DNA of 64,000 nucleotides from Enterovibrio sp051650965 (GTDB lineage Bacteria; Pseudomonadota; Gammaproteobacteria; Enterobacterales; Vibrionaceae): NCBI GenBank assembly GCA_051650965.1, contig JBOFRL010000037.1:1-64000 (forward strand), given 5' to 3'. The translations under genes were made by a program, and so were the position numbers. Below are positions 44,933 to 54,522 of this stretch, piece after piece. The notes beneath the pieces are model-generated. The model saw only the letters and a list, made by a program, of their open reading frames with translations. It had not been told where the DNA came from and searched no databases. How positions within the stretch are numbered: the stretch's first letter is position 1; each line of letters starts with the position of its first letter.

Positions 44933-45994
44933 CTAGCCGATAGGCGTCGGCACGGTTTTGTCCAGTTGGAAAAAGTCTTTAAATTTTTCATCAAATTGCA
45001 AACTCGGTGGCTCACCCAGCGTTGCCGATTGTGGCAAGATCAGCTGAGAGTTTGGATTAATTTCAAGCGGCTGTACAGATGGCTGCGCGGCCTCATCGAA
45101 TGTGGGCGTGAGATCCGGTGCGGCGCTGCGGTTATTCTGCTGATTTGGCTGATATAACGTTTTATTTTCTATTGCGCTGCTTTTTATAACGTTTTGTTTG
45201 GGTTGCTCATTGTTGAGTCTTACAGGCTGCAGGGGGGCGACCTCTTTATCTTGCATGGCATAGCCAATCGCAACCGAGACAGTTTGCACCGGTATCGCTT
45301 GTCGCGCAGGCTCGCTTTGTTTCACCGCGCTGCCTGGCATTTTAGTTTTATGCAAAACAGAGAGCTGCTTTTGCTCCTGTAAATGCTCCACTAATGAGGC
45401 GGGATCCATTTTTGTTTCAGGGTGCAGCATGGAGTTGCCTATCGCTGCAACCGTTGATTTTTGGACGAGTTTGCTTGGCGATAATAGATTTGACAGCTCG
45501 CTATACCATGAAAAAAGCGGTTTTGTATATAGCGACTCAGGTGTCCATTCGCTAGCCGGTACGCTTTTGGTTGGCGCAGGACCAAGCATGGTGAAACTTT
45601 TTTGTAGATCAAGCGCGGCAGTCGCTAGCGCGCGTTTGGCTTGCGTCAAAAAGTAGCGCGCTTGCTCATTAAAAAATTGGATCAGCGTCGACAGTGAAAT
45701 TGTTTTTGGCAGTACAGGGCGCTGCAAATGCTCGGGCAAGCATTTATCTGCTTGATTTTGCCCTGCATAGTTTGGCGTGCAGACATTTATGGGCTGCGCC
45801 GAGCGCACTGCGCTGCTTTGCTTGATTGAAAAATTAACCACATAGAGAGCAAATAACGCAAGGACAATCAAGGCAAAGCTTAACGCAACTTTGTAGACAG
45901 TAAGAACGAGTTTGTAAAAAAAAGCAGACTCTGTGCTTGCTAAAAAATCAGACGGCACATTTTGTTTATACATTACGATGCTATCTATTTTCAT
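44933..45994 (-). CDS. Unrecognised single-pass membrane protein
   Basis: I do not recognise this 353-residue protein. It starts at an ATG (MKIDSIVMYKQ) with AAGG about 7 bases upstream. A single hydrophobic helix covers roughly residues 30-55 (VLTVYKVALSFALIVLALFALYV). Two cysteines follow (VCTPNYAGQNQADKC), suggesting a periplasmic disulfide loop. The rest is hydrophilic, rich in Pro, Gln, Ser and Ala, and probably largely disordered, ending in a short conserved-looking FDEKFKDFFQLDKTVPT. It stands alone with a 559-bp gap upstream. Codon use looks like the neighbours. The layout (short cytoplasmic tail, one helix, disordered periplasmic part) is seen in envelope scaffold proteins, but nothing specific supports a function. 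Confidence 0.7.
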   Translation of the reverse strand: MKIDSIVMYKQNVPSDFLASTESAFFYKLVLTVYKVALSFALIVLALFALYVVNFSIKQSSAVRSAQPINVCTPNYAGQNQADKCLPEHLQRPVLPKTISLSTLIQFFNEQARYFLTQAKRALATAALDLQKSFTMLGPAPTKSVPASEWTPESLYTKPLFSWYSELSNLLSPSKLVQKSTVAAIGNSMLHPETKMDPASLVEHLQEQKQLSVLHKTKMPGSAVKQSEPARQAIPVQTVSVAIGYAMQDKEVAPLQPVRLNNEQPKQNVIKSSAIENKTLYQPNQQNNRSAAPDLTPTFDEAAQPSVQPLEINPNSQLILPQSATLGEPPSLQFDEKFKDFFQLDKTVPTPIG

Positions 45995-46502
45995 ATAATT
46001 GCCTTCGAGCACAAATGCTATTTGGCATGCCACTTTTAGTTAGCAATGGCCAAATATTTTTGGTTTTTTATCCGCATTTGCAAAATATATTGGTGTGAAA
46101 AGGAGTTAAACGAGTCGATTTTTTATCGTTTAATATACGTAAAATTTCATCATTCCTTTCATTAAACTATTACTTAATTTGCCATCTTGAAAGTGAAAAC
46201 AGGTGAAAAAAAAGGCATCTTAAAAGTGCATGTGTTAGAAGCAGTTAAGAGGCATGCGCTATAAATTATGTCGCTGGTGTATGGCAAAAATTAGGCTGAA
46301 ATAAAAACAACTAAAATTTAGTGAAAATAATAACCATAACGAGATTTATTGTTAAAAATGATCAATTGCGCTTATTTGCATTTATTTTTTTAGCGGTGAA
46401 ATAATATTTTGCCGCGCTGTATATTTATTTGGTGAAAAATAATCACTGTCAGCTAATAAACAAACAGGATTAAGAAATGGCGAGTTTGCGCAAAAAACAG
46501 GC
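45995..46502. other. AT-rich intergenic region without a gene
   Basis: About 500 bp, clearly more AT-rich than the surroundings. It contains the upstream region of the unrecognised membrane protein and many A/T runs. I see no tRNA, no strong hairpin and no credible reading frame above about 15 codons. A 14-codon frame (MASLRKKQAKKMPL) behind AGGA at 46478 ends in the tolC terminator and is probably chance. Confidence 0.6.
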
Positions 46503-46529
46503 AAAAAAAATGCCGCTGTAGCAGCGGCA
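46503..46529 (-). terminator. Terminator of tolC
   Basis: TGCCGCTG / CAGCGGCA stem with a 3-base loop, followed on the minus strand by eight T; 25 bases past the tolC stop. Confidence 0.93.
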
Positions 46530-46553
46530 AAAAAGCTTTTATTTATCAGTTAA

Positions 46554-47876
46554 TTAATCAGTTAGACCGCTGTTAATATCGACAAGATCTTGCTCACTGA
46601 GCGTGCCGATAGCCTGCCCGAGCTGCAATCGATTGATGATGTAGTCGTAGCGCGCGTTAGACAGGCTGCGGTTGGCATCGTAAAGGCGGCGCGTCGCATC
46701 TAGCACGTCGACAATGGTGCGCGTACCAACTTCAAATCCGGCCTGCGTCGCTTTTAGCGCCGATTGCGCAGAGACTACCGTCTGGCCAAATGCACGCAAG
46801 GTGCCGATATTGGCATTGATGTTGTTATAAAAAGCGCGTGTGTCACGTACGATGGATCTAAATTGTCCCTCGAGCGCTTCCGCCGACGCGATGTAGCTAA
46901 ACTTGGCGCTGTCTACTTGCGCGCTGACTGCGCCGCCGCTGTAAATCGGCAGATTGAGGTTGATCCCACCAGAAAACTGGTTGTAGTTGGTGTCGCGCGC
47001 CGCGTTGGTCTGGTTTTCTTGATCAAGCACGTCATAACCTACGCTTAGCCCAAGCGTTGGCAAGTGGCCCGATTGCGCCAGTTTGATGCCAAGTTTGGCT
47101 GCATCGCTGCTGATCCGCGCCGCAAGCAGCGACAGGTTTTGCTCTTGCGCTTGCGTGACCAGCTCTTCGACTTTGCCCGCAGGGCTTGAGGCGCTAAACA
47201 GTTTGGTGTCGAGTTTTTTTAGCTTGCTGTAGCCTTGCCCCGTGATCTGGCGTAGTCCTTCATAGCTGTTAACCAGCGCGTTGTCCGCTTGAATTTCACG
47301 CGCCAGCACCGAGTCATATTGCGCTTGGGCGTCATGCACGTCGGTGATCGCTGACAGGCCAACTTCAAAACGCTGCTTGGTCTGCTCAAGCTGACGCCCG
47401 ACAGCCGCTTTTTCTGAGCGAATAAATTGCAAATCTTCTTCGGCGCGCAGCACGTTAAAATAGGCATTGGCAACACGTAAAATAAGCGCTTGCTGCGTCG
47501 CGGCATAATTTGCGTCCGCTTGGCGCGCGTTTAATTCGCTGATATTTAAATTGATCCAGCTTGAACGGTTATAAATAGATTGATTAAGAGAAACGCCTGC
47601 TGAAAGGGTGTTTGTATCAGATAACCCGCTGTTAATACTCGCCTTGTTGTTGCGTGATAAGTTATAACCGGCATTTAAATTAATTTGTGGCAATAATGTG
47701 GCACGCTTAGTGTTAATAGCAGCAAAGGCAGCATCTTTTGTTGCTGCCGCTTGCAACGTGGTGGAATCGCTCTCTTTGGCTTGCTGATAAATTTGCAGCA
47801 GATCTTCTGCATTAGCATTAAGAGCGGCGCAGCTAAACGAGGCGCTGATCAAAATAGCGAGAATATTTTTCATCAT
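46554..47876 (-). CDS. tolC: Outer-membrane efflux channel TolC
   Basis: Trimeric outer-membrane channel used by RND, MFS and ABC efflux pumps and type I secretion. The 440-residue precursor has a signal peptide (ILAILISASFSCAALNANA) and the two internal repeats of the TolC fold, each with long helices (VANAYFNVLRAEEDLQFI and VRDTRAFYNNINANIGTLRA) and a beta-strand section (LPQINLNAGYNLS, LPTLGLSVGYDV). Start ATG at 47876; a second ATG follows immediately. Divergent from nudF, the E. coli order. Confidence 0.96.
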   Translation of the reverse strand: MMKNILAILISASFSCAALNANAEDLLQIYQQAKESDSTTLQAAATKDAAFAAINTKRATLLPQINLNAGYNLSRNNKASINSGLSDTNTLSAGVSLNQSIYNRSSWINLNISELNARQADANYAATQQALILRVANAYFNVLRAEEDLQFIRSEKAAVGRQLEQTKQRFEVGLSAITDVHDAQAQYDSVLAREIQADNALVNSYEGLRQITGQGYSKLKKLDTKLFSASSPAGKVEELVTQAQEQNLSLLAARISSDAAKLGIKLAQSGHLPTLGLSVGYDVLDQENQTNAARDTNYNQFSGGINLNLPIYSGGAVSAQVDSAKFSYIASAEALEGQFRSIVRDTRAFYNNINANIGTLRAFGQTVVSAQSALKATQAGFEVGTRTIVDVLDATRRLYDANRSLSNARYDYIINRLQLGQAIGTLSEQDLVDINSGLTD

Positions 47877-48101
47877 CAATTGTCTCTATAAGGTCATTAT
47901 CCAAAATCAGAAGCATTTTAAATACGAAAGTTAAAGGCTTAGTGTATACCGAAAATAGAGCAAGATGCAGTGTAGGCGGCGTAATAAAATGTAAACATTA
48001 GTGTTGTTGGCCGCACAAAAATAGATTTTTTTTCTTGATAACTTACTGAATATGCAAATAACATGAGTGTTTTTTAGTTACGCTTCTCGGAAAAATGAGA
48101 A

Positions 48102-48710
48102 ATGCTCAAACAGCAATTTGATAAGAGTGATGTTGAATTAAATTCAACGCGTATTGTCTACCATGGGTATTTCAAAATCGCTAAGCTTTGTTTTCGCCAC
48201 CGTTTATTTGCCGGCGGCTGGAGCAATACGGTTGAGCGAGAGCTATTTGAACGAGGCCATGCGGCGGCAGTATTAGCCTACGATCCCGATGCCGACGCGG
48301 TTGTGCTGCTTGAGCAGTTTCGCGTAGGCGCGCTGGCGGCGGGCGACTCGCCGTGGCAGCTTGAAATTGTGGCCGGCATCATTGAAAACGGCTTAAGCGC
48401 TGAGCAGACGGCGCATAAAGAGGCCAAAGAAGAGGCGGGGCTGCAGCTTAAATCCTTGCAGCCGATCATGCGCTATTTTCCAAGTCCAGGCGGTTCATCT
48501 GAGACCATTGCGCTCTACTTAGGGATTGTAGATATTACGACAGCGCATGGCATACATGGCGTAGCGGAAGAAGATGAAGACATTTTAGTGCATGTAGTAC
48601 CACTACCCGAAGCGCTAACATTAGTGCAAAATGGCGTTATCTCTAATGCCGCTAGCATCATTGCGCTGCAGTGGCTTGCGCTGAATAAGGCGCAATTGTT
48701 CGATAAATAA
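48102..48710 (+). CDS. nudF: ADP-ribose diphosphatase NudF
   Basis: Nudix hydrolase converting ADP-ribose to AMP and ribose 5-phosphate. The 202-residue protein aligns with E. coli NudF over its length (FRHRLFAGG, ERELFERGHAAAVLAYDP, GIHGVAEEDEDI, NAASIIALQWL). The Nudix box reads GIIENGLSAEQTAHKEAKEEAGL: the metal-binding EExxG end is intact, but the first conserved Glu is Leu and the usual Arg is Lys. Heads the cpdA-yqiA-parE series. Confidence 0.94.
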   Translation: MLKQQFDKSDVELNSTRIVYHGYFKIAKLCFRHRLFAGGWSNTVERELFERGHAAAVLAYDPDADAVVLLEQFRVGALAAGDSPWQLEIVAGIIENGLSAEQTAHKEAKEEAGLQLKSLQPIMRYFPSPGGSSETIALYLGIVDITTAHGIHGVAEEDEDILVHVVPLPEALTLVQNGVISNAASIIALQWLALNKAQLFDK

Positions 48711-48785
48711 CAGAAAAATGTTACTTGTGCGATGGATGGATGTCATCGTGTTTATAGCATTAATAATTTTAGGAAACCCATTAAG

Positions 48786-49610
48786 TTGCAAACCTATCAT
48801 TTTGCCGTAGAGCCTGATCTGCCGATCCGGTTGCTACAAATTACCGATCCTCACTTGTTTGCAAATCCCCAGCAGTCACTGCTTGGTGTCAACACTTTGC
48901 GTAGTTTAGAGGCGGTGATTGCGGCGGTTGATAGTCGCCAAGTTGCATTCGATTTTGTGCTAACGACAGGCGATCTCTCGCAAGATCAATCCGTAGAATC
49001 GTATCACGCTTTTGCCCACGCCATTGCACATTGGCAGCAGCCCAAATTTTGGCTCCCTGGCAATCACGACAATCAAGAGGCGATGCAAAGCGCGTTTCAG
49101 GCGCCGCATTTTTTGTGTCATGAGCAGATCTTGCTTGGTGATAATTGGCAGCTTGTGCTGCTAAATAGCCAGTTTCCAGGGGAAACGCACGGCTTTTTAA
49201 GCCAAGCGCAGATGGACATTTTACAAGCGGCGCTCAATAGCGAGCAAGAGCGTCACACTATTGTCGTGTTGCACCATCACCCAATCGCTTGTGGCAGCGC
49301 TTGGCTGGATAACCATCAGCTGCACAATAAAGCGCATTTTTGGCAACTGTTGGCAGATTTTCCGCAGGTGAAAGCGGTGGTGTGCGGCCACATTCACCAA
49401 GATTTTGATGTGATGTATCAGCAGCGGCAGGTGCTTGGCGCGCCCTCGACTTGCATTCAATTTTTGCCAAACTGCGTCGGTTTTGCCCTCGACAGCTGCG
49501 CGCCAGGCTGGCGTGAGCTTGAGCTGCATGCCGATGGCAAAATTGCCACGCGCATTGGCCGCATAGCGCCAGGCTCATTCTTGCCTGACGTGGGCGCGAC
49601 AGGTTACTAA
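48786..49610 (+). CDS. cpdA: 3',5'-cyclic AMP phosphodiesterase CpdA
   Basis: Class III metallophosphodiesterase that hydrolyses cAMP and so tunes CRP activity. All five metal-binding motifs are present: LQITDPHLF, TTGDLSQD, LPGNHDN, VLHHHPIACG and VCGHIHQDFD. I place the start at the TTG at 48786, with AGGAAA 9 bases upstream, giving 274 residues like E. coli CpdA. An ATG at 48732 would add 18 residues with no family match. One base separates it from yqiA. Confidence 0.93.
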   Translation: MQTYHFAVEPDLPIRLLQITDPHLFANPQQSLLGVNTLRSLEAVIAAVDSRQVAFDFVLTTGDLSQDQSVESYHAFAHAIAHWQQPKFWLPGNHDNQEAMQSAFQAPHFLCHEQILLGDNWQLVLLNSQFPGETHGFLSQAQMDILQAALNSEQERHTIVVLHHHPIACGSAWLDNHQLHNKAHFWQLLADFPQVKAVVCGHIHQDFDVMYQQRQVLGAPSTCIQFLPNCVGFALDSCAPGWRELELHADGKIATRIGRIAPGSFLPDVGATGY

Positions 49611-50204
49611 ATGTCTGTTTTAGCTAAACCTTGCGCGCTGATCTATATTCACGGCTTTAATAGCAGCGCGTTGTCACACAAAGGACAGCTGCTCGCGAGC
49701 TGGTGTAAATCGCATCGGCCTGATATCGAACTGCTGCTCCCAACGCTCGCCCCGCATCCTCTTCCTGCCATGCAGCAGCTCACAGCGCTGGTGGCGCAGT
49801 ATCAAAACACGCATCAGATTGGCATTGTAGGCAGCTCGCTTGGCGGCTATTTCGCCACGTGGCTTAATTTTTCCTACAGTTTGCCTGCGGTGGTGGTAAA
49901 TCCTGCGGTTGCGCCGTATTTGTTGCTCAAAGATCATCTGGGCGCGCAACAAAACCCGTATACTGGCGAGCGTTATCTGTTGGAAGATGTACACATGACG
50001 CAGCTGCGCCAGTTTGAGGTTGAGCAAATCCGCGAGCCGCAGCAAGTGTGGTTATTGCAGCAGCAGGGCGATGAAGTGTTGGATCATCGTCAGGCCGTGG
50101 TAAAGTATCGCGATTGCAAACAGACCATCGAACCAGGTGGCTGCCACGCTTTTACCGGTTTCGAACGTTTTTGTGCCCCGATCATCACTTTTTTGGGGTT
50201 GTGA
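49611..50204 (+). CDS. yqiA: YqiA/YcfP-type alpha/beta hydrolase
   Basis: A 197-residue small esterase. The oxyanion strand ALIYIHGFNSSALSHKGQ, the nucleophile elbow GIVGSSLGGYFATWL (serine in GSSLGG) and a C-terminal histidine in EPGGCHAF form the catalytic set; the aspartate is in QQQGDEVLDH. E. coli YqiA has esterase activity on palmitoyl-CoA and p-nitrophenyl esters; the natural substrate is unknown. Sits between cpdA and parE as in E. coli. Confidence 0.93.
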   Translation: MSVLAKPCALIYIHGFNSSALSHKGQLLASWCKSHRPDIELLLPTLAPHPLPAMQQLTALVAQYQNTHQIGIVGSSLGGYFATWLNFSYSLPAVVVNPAVAPYLLLKDHLGAQQNPYTGERYLLEDVHMTQLRQFEVEQIREPQQVWLLQQQGDEVLDHRQAVVKYRDCKQTIEPGGCHAFTGFERFCAPIITFLGL

Positions 50205-50274
50205 TTTGCAAAGTGGCCACTCAGTGCTGCGGCGTAGGTTCAGACCATTTTAACCTTATTAAAAACAAGTGCTT

Positions 50275-52167
50275 ATGAACGATCAAACTTATAACGCGGG
50301 CTCCATTGAAGTGCTCAACGGCCTTGATCCGGTGCGCCGTCGCCCTGGCATGTATACCGATACCACGCGGCCAAACCATTTGGGTCAAGAGGTTATCGAC
50401 AACAGCGTTGATGAAGCGTTGGCGGGCTTTGCCTCGCACGTTGAGGTGATTTTGCACAGCGACAATTCGCTGCAAGTGATTGACAACGGCCGTGGTATGC
50501 CGGTCGATATTCACCCGCAAGAGAAGGTTTCTGGCGTAGAGCTGATTTTATGTAAGCTGCACGCGGGCGGAAAATTTTCTAATAAAAATTATCAATTTAG
50601 CGGCGGCTTGCACGGGGTTGGGATCTCGGTGGTCAACGCTTTGTCGAAACGAGTCGAAGTTGTCGTCAAGCGCGAAGGCACGGTGTATGAAATCGCATTT
50701 GAAAACGGCGACAAAGTGCAAGAGTTGACCGTGACCGGCACCTGCGCGCGCAAAGATCGCGGCACGTCCGTCCATTTTTGGCCCGACGCCAGCTATTTTG
50801 ACAGCGGCAAATTTTCTGTAACGCGCCTAAAAGCGGTGCTCAAGGCCAAAGCGGTGCTTTGTCCGGGTTTAACCATCACCTTTACCGACAAAAGCGCGGA
50901 TGAAACGGTGGTGTGGTGCTATGAAAATGGCATTCAAGATCATCTACTTGAAGGCGTCGGCGGCTATACGTTGTTACCACAAACGCCGTTTGTTGGCCAA
51001 TTTAGCGCGCCGCACGAAGCGGTCGATTGGGCGCTGGTGTGGCTGCCGGAAGGCGGCGATTTACTGTGCGAAAGCTATGTGAACTTGATCCCCACCGCGC
51101 AAGGTGGCACGCACGTTAACGGGCTGCGCCAAGGCTTGCTGGATGCGATGCGCGAGTTTTGCGAATACCGCAACTTATTGCCGCGCGGCGTGAAATTAAC
51201 CGCCGATGACATTTGGGATCGCTGCGCCTACGTTTTGTCGGTGAAAATGCAAGATCCGCAGTTTGCCGGTCAAACCAAAGAGCGCTTGTCGTCGCGCCAG
51301 TGCGCCGCCTTTGTTTCTGGCGTGATCAAAGACAATTTCAGCCTGTGGCTCAACCAATTTTCCCAGCAAGCTGAGCAGCTGGCGCAGTTTTGTATCGCGA
51401 ACGCGCAGCAGCGCCTGCGTCTGGCAAAAAAAGTGGTGCGCAAAAAAATCGCCTCAGGTCCGGCGCTGCCCGGCAAACTGACCGACTGCGCGTCGCAAGA
51501 TCTTAGCCGCACCGAGCTTTTTTTGGTGGAAGGTGATTCGGCGGGCGGCTCCGCCAAACAGGCGCGCGATCGCGAGTTTCAAGCGGTGATGCCGCTGCGC
51601 GGTAAAATTTTAAATACGTGGGAAGTCTCAAGCGATCAAGTACTTGCATCGCAAGAGGTGCACGATATCTCCGTAGCGCTCGGCATTGATCCTGACAGCG
51701 ACGATTTAAGCACGCTGCGGTATGGCAAAATTTGCATTTTAGCCGACGCCGACTCTGACGGCCTGCATATCGCAACGCTTTTGTGCGCGCTGTTTGTGAA
51801 GCACTTTGCCGCGCTGGTGAAAGCCGGCCACGCCTATGTCGCAATGCCGCCGCTCTATCGCATTGACTGCGGCAAAGAGGTCTATTACGCGCTCGATGAT
51901 GATGAAAAGAGTGGCATTTTAGAACGCCTGAGCCAAAAGCGTGGCAAAATCGATGTGCAACGTTTTAAGGGCCTTGGCGAGATGAACCCGCTGCAGCTGC
52001 GTGAAACGACCATGGATCCTAACACGCGCCGTTTGGTGCAGCTCACTATCGACGATGAAGAGCAAACTTTCGCCATGATGGACATGTTGCTTGGCAAAAA
52101 GCGCGCCGAAGATAGAAGAGCTTGGCTGCAAGAAAAAGGTGATCACACAGCGCTACTTGCGGATTAA
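50275..52167 (+). CDS. parE: DNA topoisomerase IV subunit B
   Basis: ATPase subunit of topoisomerase IV, which decatenates daughter chromosomes. The 630-residue protein has the GHKL ATP site (VIDNSVDEALAG, DNGRGMPVDIH, GGLHGVGISVVNAL) and the TOPRIM domain (LVEGDSAGGSAKQARDREFQ, ADADSDGLHIATLLC). ATG at 50275; a GTG two codons earlier is in frame. parC follows 51 bp later. Confidence 0.98.
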   Translation: MNDQTYNAGSIEVLNGLDPVRRRPGMYTDTTRPNHLGQEVIDNSVDEALAGFASHVEVILHSDNSLQVIDNGRGMPVDIHPQEKVSGVELILCKLHAGGKFSNKNYQFSGGLHGVGISVVNALSKRVEVVVKREGTVYEIAFENGDKVQELTVTGTCARKDRGTSVHFWPDASYFDSGKFSVTRLKAVLKAKAVLCPGLTITFTDKSADETVVWCYENGIQDHLLEGVGGYTLLPQTPFVGQFSAPHEAVDWALVWLPEGGDLLCESYVNLIPTAQGGTHVNGLRQGLLDAMREFCEYRNLLPRGVKLTADDIWDRCAYVLSVKMQDPQFAGQTKERLSSRQCAAFVSGVIKDNFSLWLNQFSQQAEQLAQFCIANAQQRLRLAKKVVRKKIASGPALPGKLTDCASQDLSRTELFLVEGDSAGGSAKQARDREFQAVMPLRGKILNTWEVSSDQVLASQEVHDISVALGIDPDSDDLSTLRYGKICILADADSDGLHIATLLCALFVKHFAALVKAGHAYVAMPPLYRIDCGKEVYYALDDDEKSGILERLSQKRGKIDVQRFKGLGEMNPLQLRETTMDPNTRRLVQLTIDDEEQTFAMMDMLLGKKRAEDRRAWLQEKGDHTALLAD

Positions 52168-52218
52168 ATTTTAGCAAAAGTACCGTTTAGGTTCGCAACA
52201 ACGAAGATCGGATCACAT

Positions 52219-54489
52219 ATGACACAACTGACTTACGACGGTGTAGAGCAGCTGCCTTTGCGCCAATTTACTGAAAGCGCTTATCTTAATTATTCGATGT
52301 ACGTCATCATGGATAGGGCTTTGCCATTCATTGGTGACGGCTTAAAGCCGGTGCAGCGGCGCATCATTTACGCGATGTCCGAGCTTGGCTTGTCGGCGAG
52401 CGCGAAATATAAAAAATCGGCGCGTACCGTGGGTGACGTGCTGGGTAAATATCATCCGCATGGCGACAGCGCCTGTTATGAAGCGATGGTTTTGATGGCG
52501 CAGCCTTTTTCCTACCGCTACCCGCTGGTGGACGGTCAGGGCAACTGGGGCGCGCCGGACGATCCTAAATCCTTTGCGGCCATGCGTTATACCGAGTCGC
52601 GTTTGTCGCGTTTTGCCGAAGTGCTGCTTGGCGAGCTTGGCCAAGGCACGGTGGAGTGGCAGTCTAACTTTGATGGCACGCTGCAAGAGCCGGTGACTTT
52701 GCCGGCGCGTTTGCCGCACATTTTACTTAACGGCATCACCGGCATCGCCGTAGGCATGGCGACAGATATTCCGCCGCACAATGTGCGCGAAGTGGCTAAT
52801 GCGCTTGCCGCGCTCATCGATACGCCTGATCTGGGGCTCTCGGACGTGCTTGAGCACATTCAAGGCCCTGATTATCCTACGCAAGCTGAGATCATCACGC
52901 CACGCGCCGAGCTTGTGAAAATTTATCAAGAGGGTAAAGGCTCTGTGCGTATGCGCGCGCGCTGGCACAAAGAGAACGGCGAAATTGTGGTGGACGCGTT
53001 GCCGCATCAAGTTTCTGGCGCCAAGCTTTTAGAGCAGATCGCAGGCTTAATGCGCAACAAAAAATTGCTGATGGTTGATGATCTGCGCGATGAGTCGGAT
53101 CATGAAAATCCTACCCGCATCGTGATTGTGCCGCGTTCAAACCGCGTCGATTGCGAGCAGCTCATGGATCACCTGTTTGTTTGCACTGATCTTGAAAAGA
53201 GCTACCGCGTCAATTTGAACATGCTTGGCCTTGACGGCAGGCCGCAGGTCAAAGGGCTGCTGACAATTTTAAACGAGTGGCTCACTTTCCGTATGCAAAC
53301 GGTGCGCAATCGACTGCAGCATCGGCTTGATAAAGTCAGCGCGCGGTTGCACATTTTGTCAGGATTATTAATCGCTTATTTAAACATTGATGAAGTGATT
53401 GAGATCATCCGCAGCGAAGATCACGCCAAGCCCGTTTTGATGGAAAAGTTTGCGCTGAGCGAAAAGCAGGCTGAAGCGATTTTAGAAGTGAAATTGCGCC
53501 AGCTGGCCAAGCTTGAAGAGATCAGCATTCGCGCGCAGCTAGACGAGCTAGGCGCTGAGCGGCTGCATTTAGAGGCGCTGCTGGCGAGTAAAACGAAGCT
53601 CAACGCTTTGATCAAAGAAGAAATTTTGGCTGATGCTAAGCAGTACGGCGACGATCGCCGCTCGCCTTTAGTGGTGCGCGAGCAGGCAAAACCGCTGCTT
53701 GAGCAGCAGCTAGCGCCAAGTGAGCCTATCACGGTGGTGTTATCGCAAAAAGGGTGGATCCGTCAGGCCAAAGGGCACGATGTCGATCCGGCATCGCTGA
53801 GCTTTAAGGCTGGCGATGAGCTATTGTGCTCGGTGAAAGGACGCAGTAATCAAACGCTTGCGCTATTAGCTAGCGATGGGCGCAGCTACGCGCTGGACGC
53901 GCACAGTTTGCCTTCGGCGCGCGGGCAGGGCGAGCCGGTCACCGGCAAGTTAAACCTTGCGCCAAACACGCATATTTGCCATTTGACGCTTGATGACAGC
54001 AAGGCGCAGCTGCTGCTTGCCAGTGACGCAGGTTACGGTTTTGTCTGCCAATATGACGAGCTGCTGAGCAAAAATCGCGCCGGTAAGGCGCTGCTGAGTT
54101 TGCCTGACAACGCGCAGGTCATGCCTGTCCAAAAAATCAATGACATCGAAAATGACGATCTTTTGGCCATCACCAATGAAGGGCGAATTTTGGTCTTTAA
54201 AGTCAAAGAGTTGCCGGTGCTTGCCAAAGGAAAAGGTAATAAAATCATCAACATTGCTACGGCACGTGCCAAAGAGCGCGCGGAGCTACTGAGCTGGCTG
54301 GTTGTGATTGAGCAAGGCGCCTGCGTGACGCTCTATTCTGGCGCGCGAAAATATCGCTTAAAACAAAGCGATATCGAAAGTTTCCGTGGTGAACGCGGCC
54401 GACGTGGCGCTATGCTGTCGCGCGGTTTTCAGCGCATCACCCGCATTGAAGTCGAAAAAACGAGTGATGCGTTAGCGCAAGGTGAGTGA
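52219..54489 (+). CDS. parC: DNA topoisomerase IV subunit A
   Basis: DNA breakage-reunion subunit of topoisomerase IV. The 756-residue protein has the winged-helix region with the quinolone-determining segment YHPHGDSACYEAMVLMAQ (Ser and Glu at the usual resistance positions are wild type), the catalytic tyrosine in AAMRYTESRLS, and a C-terminal beta-pinwheel. ATG start behind a purine-rich stretch. Confidence 0.98.
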   Translation: MTQLTYDGVEQLPLRQFTESAYLNYSMYVIMDRALPFIGDGLKPVQRRIIYAMSELGLSASAKYKKSARTVGDVLGKYHPHGDSACYEAMVLMAQPFSYRYPLVDGQGNWGAPDDPKSFAAMRYTESRLSRFAEVLLGELGQGTVEWQSNFDGTLQEPVTLPARLPHILLNGITGIAVGMATDIPPHNVREVANALAALIDTPDLGLSDVLEHIQGPDYPTQAEIITPRAELVKIYQEGKGSVRMRARWHKENGEIVVDALPHQVSGAKLLEQIAGLMRNKKLLMVDDLRDESDHENPTRIVIVPRSNRVDCEQLMDHLFVCTDLEKSYRVNLNMLGLDGRPQVKGLLTILNEWLTFRMQTVRNRLQHRLDKVSARLHILSGLLIAYLNIDEVIEIIRSEDHAKPVLMEKFALSEKQAEAILEVKLRQLAKLEEISIRAQLDELGAERLHLEALLASKTKLNALIKEEILADAKQYGDDRRSPLVVREQAKPLLEQQLAPSEPITVVLSQKGWIRQAKGHDVDPASLSFKAGDELLCSVKGRSNQTLALLASDGRSYALDAHSLPSARGQGEPVTGKLNLAPNTHICHLTLDDSKAQLLLASDAGYGFVCQYDELLSKNRAGKALLSLPDNAQVMPVQKINDIENDDLLAITNEGRILVFKVKELPVLAKGKGNKIINIATARAKERAELLSWLVVIEQGACVTLYSGARKYRLKQSDIESFRGERGRRGAMLSRGFQRITRIEVEKTSDALAQGE

Positions 54490-54522
54490 CAGACGTCGTT
54501 AGGATTTGAAGTTGGAGTGGGT

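Noticed and set aside
52219..52700. Quinolone-resistance mutation in parC
   Set aside because: The Ser and Glu at the usual resistance positions (GDSACYE) are both wild type.
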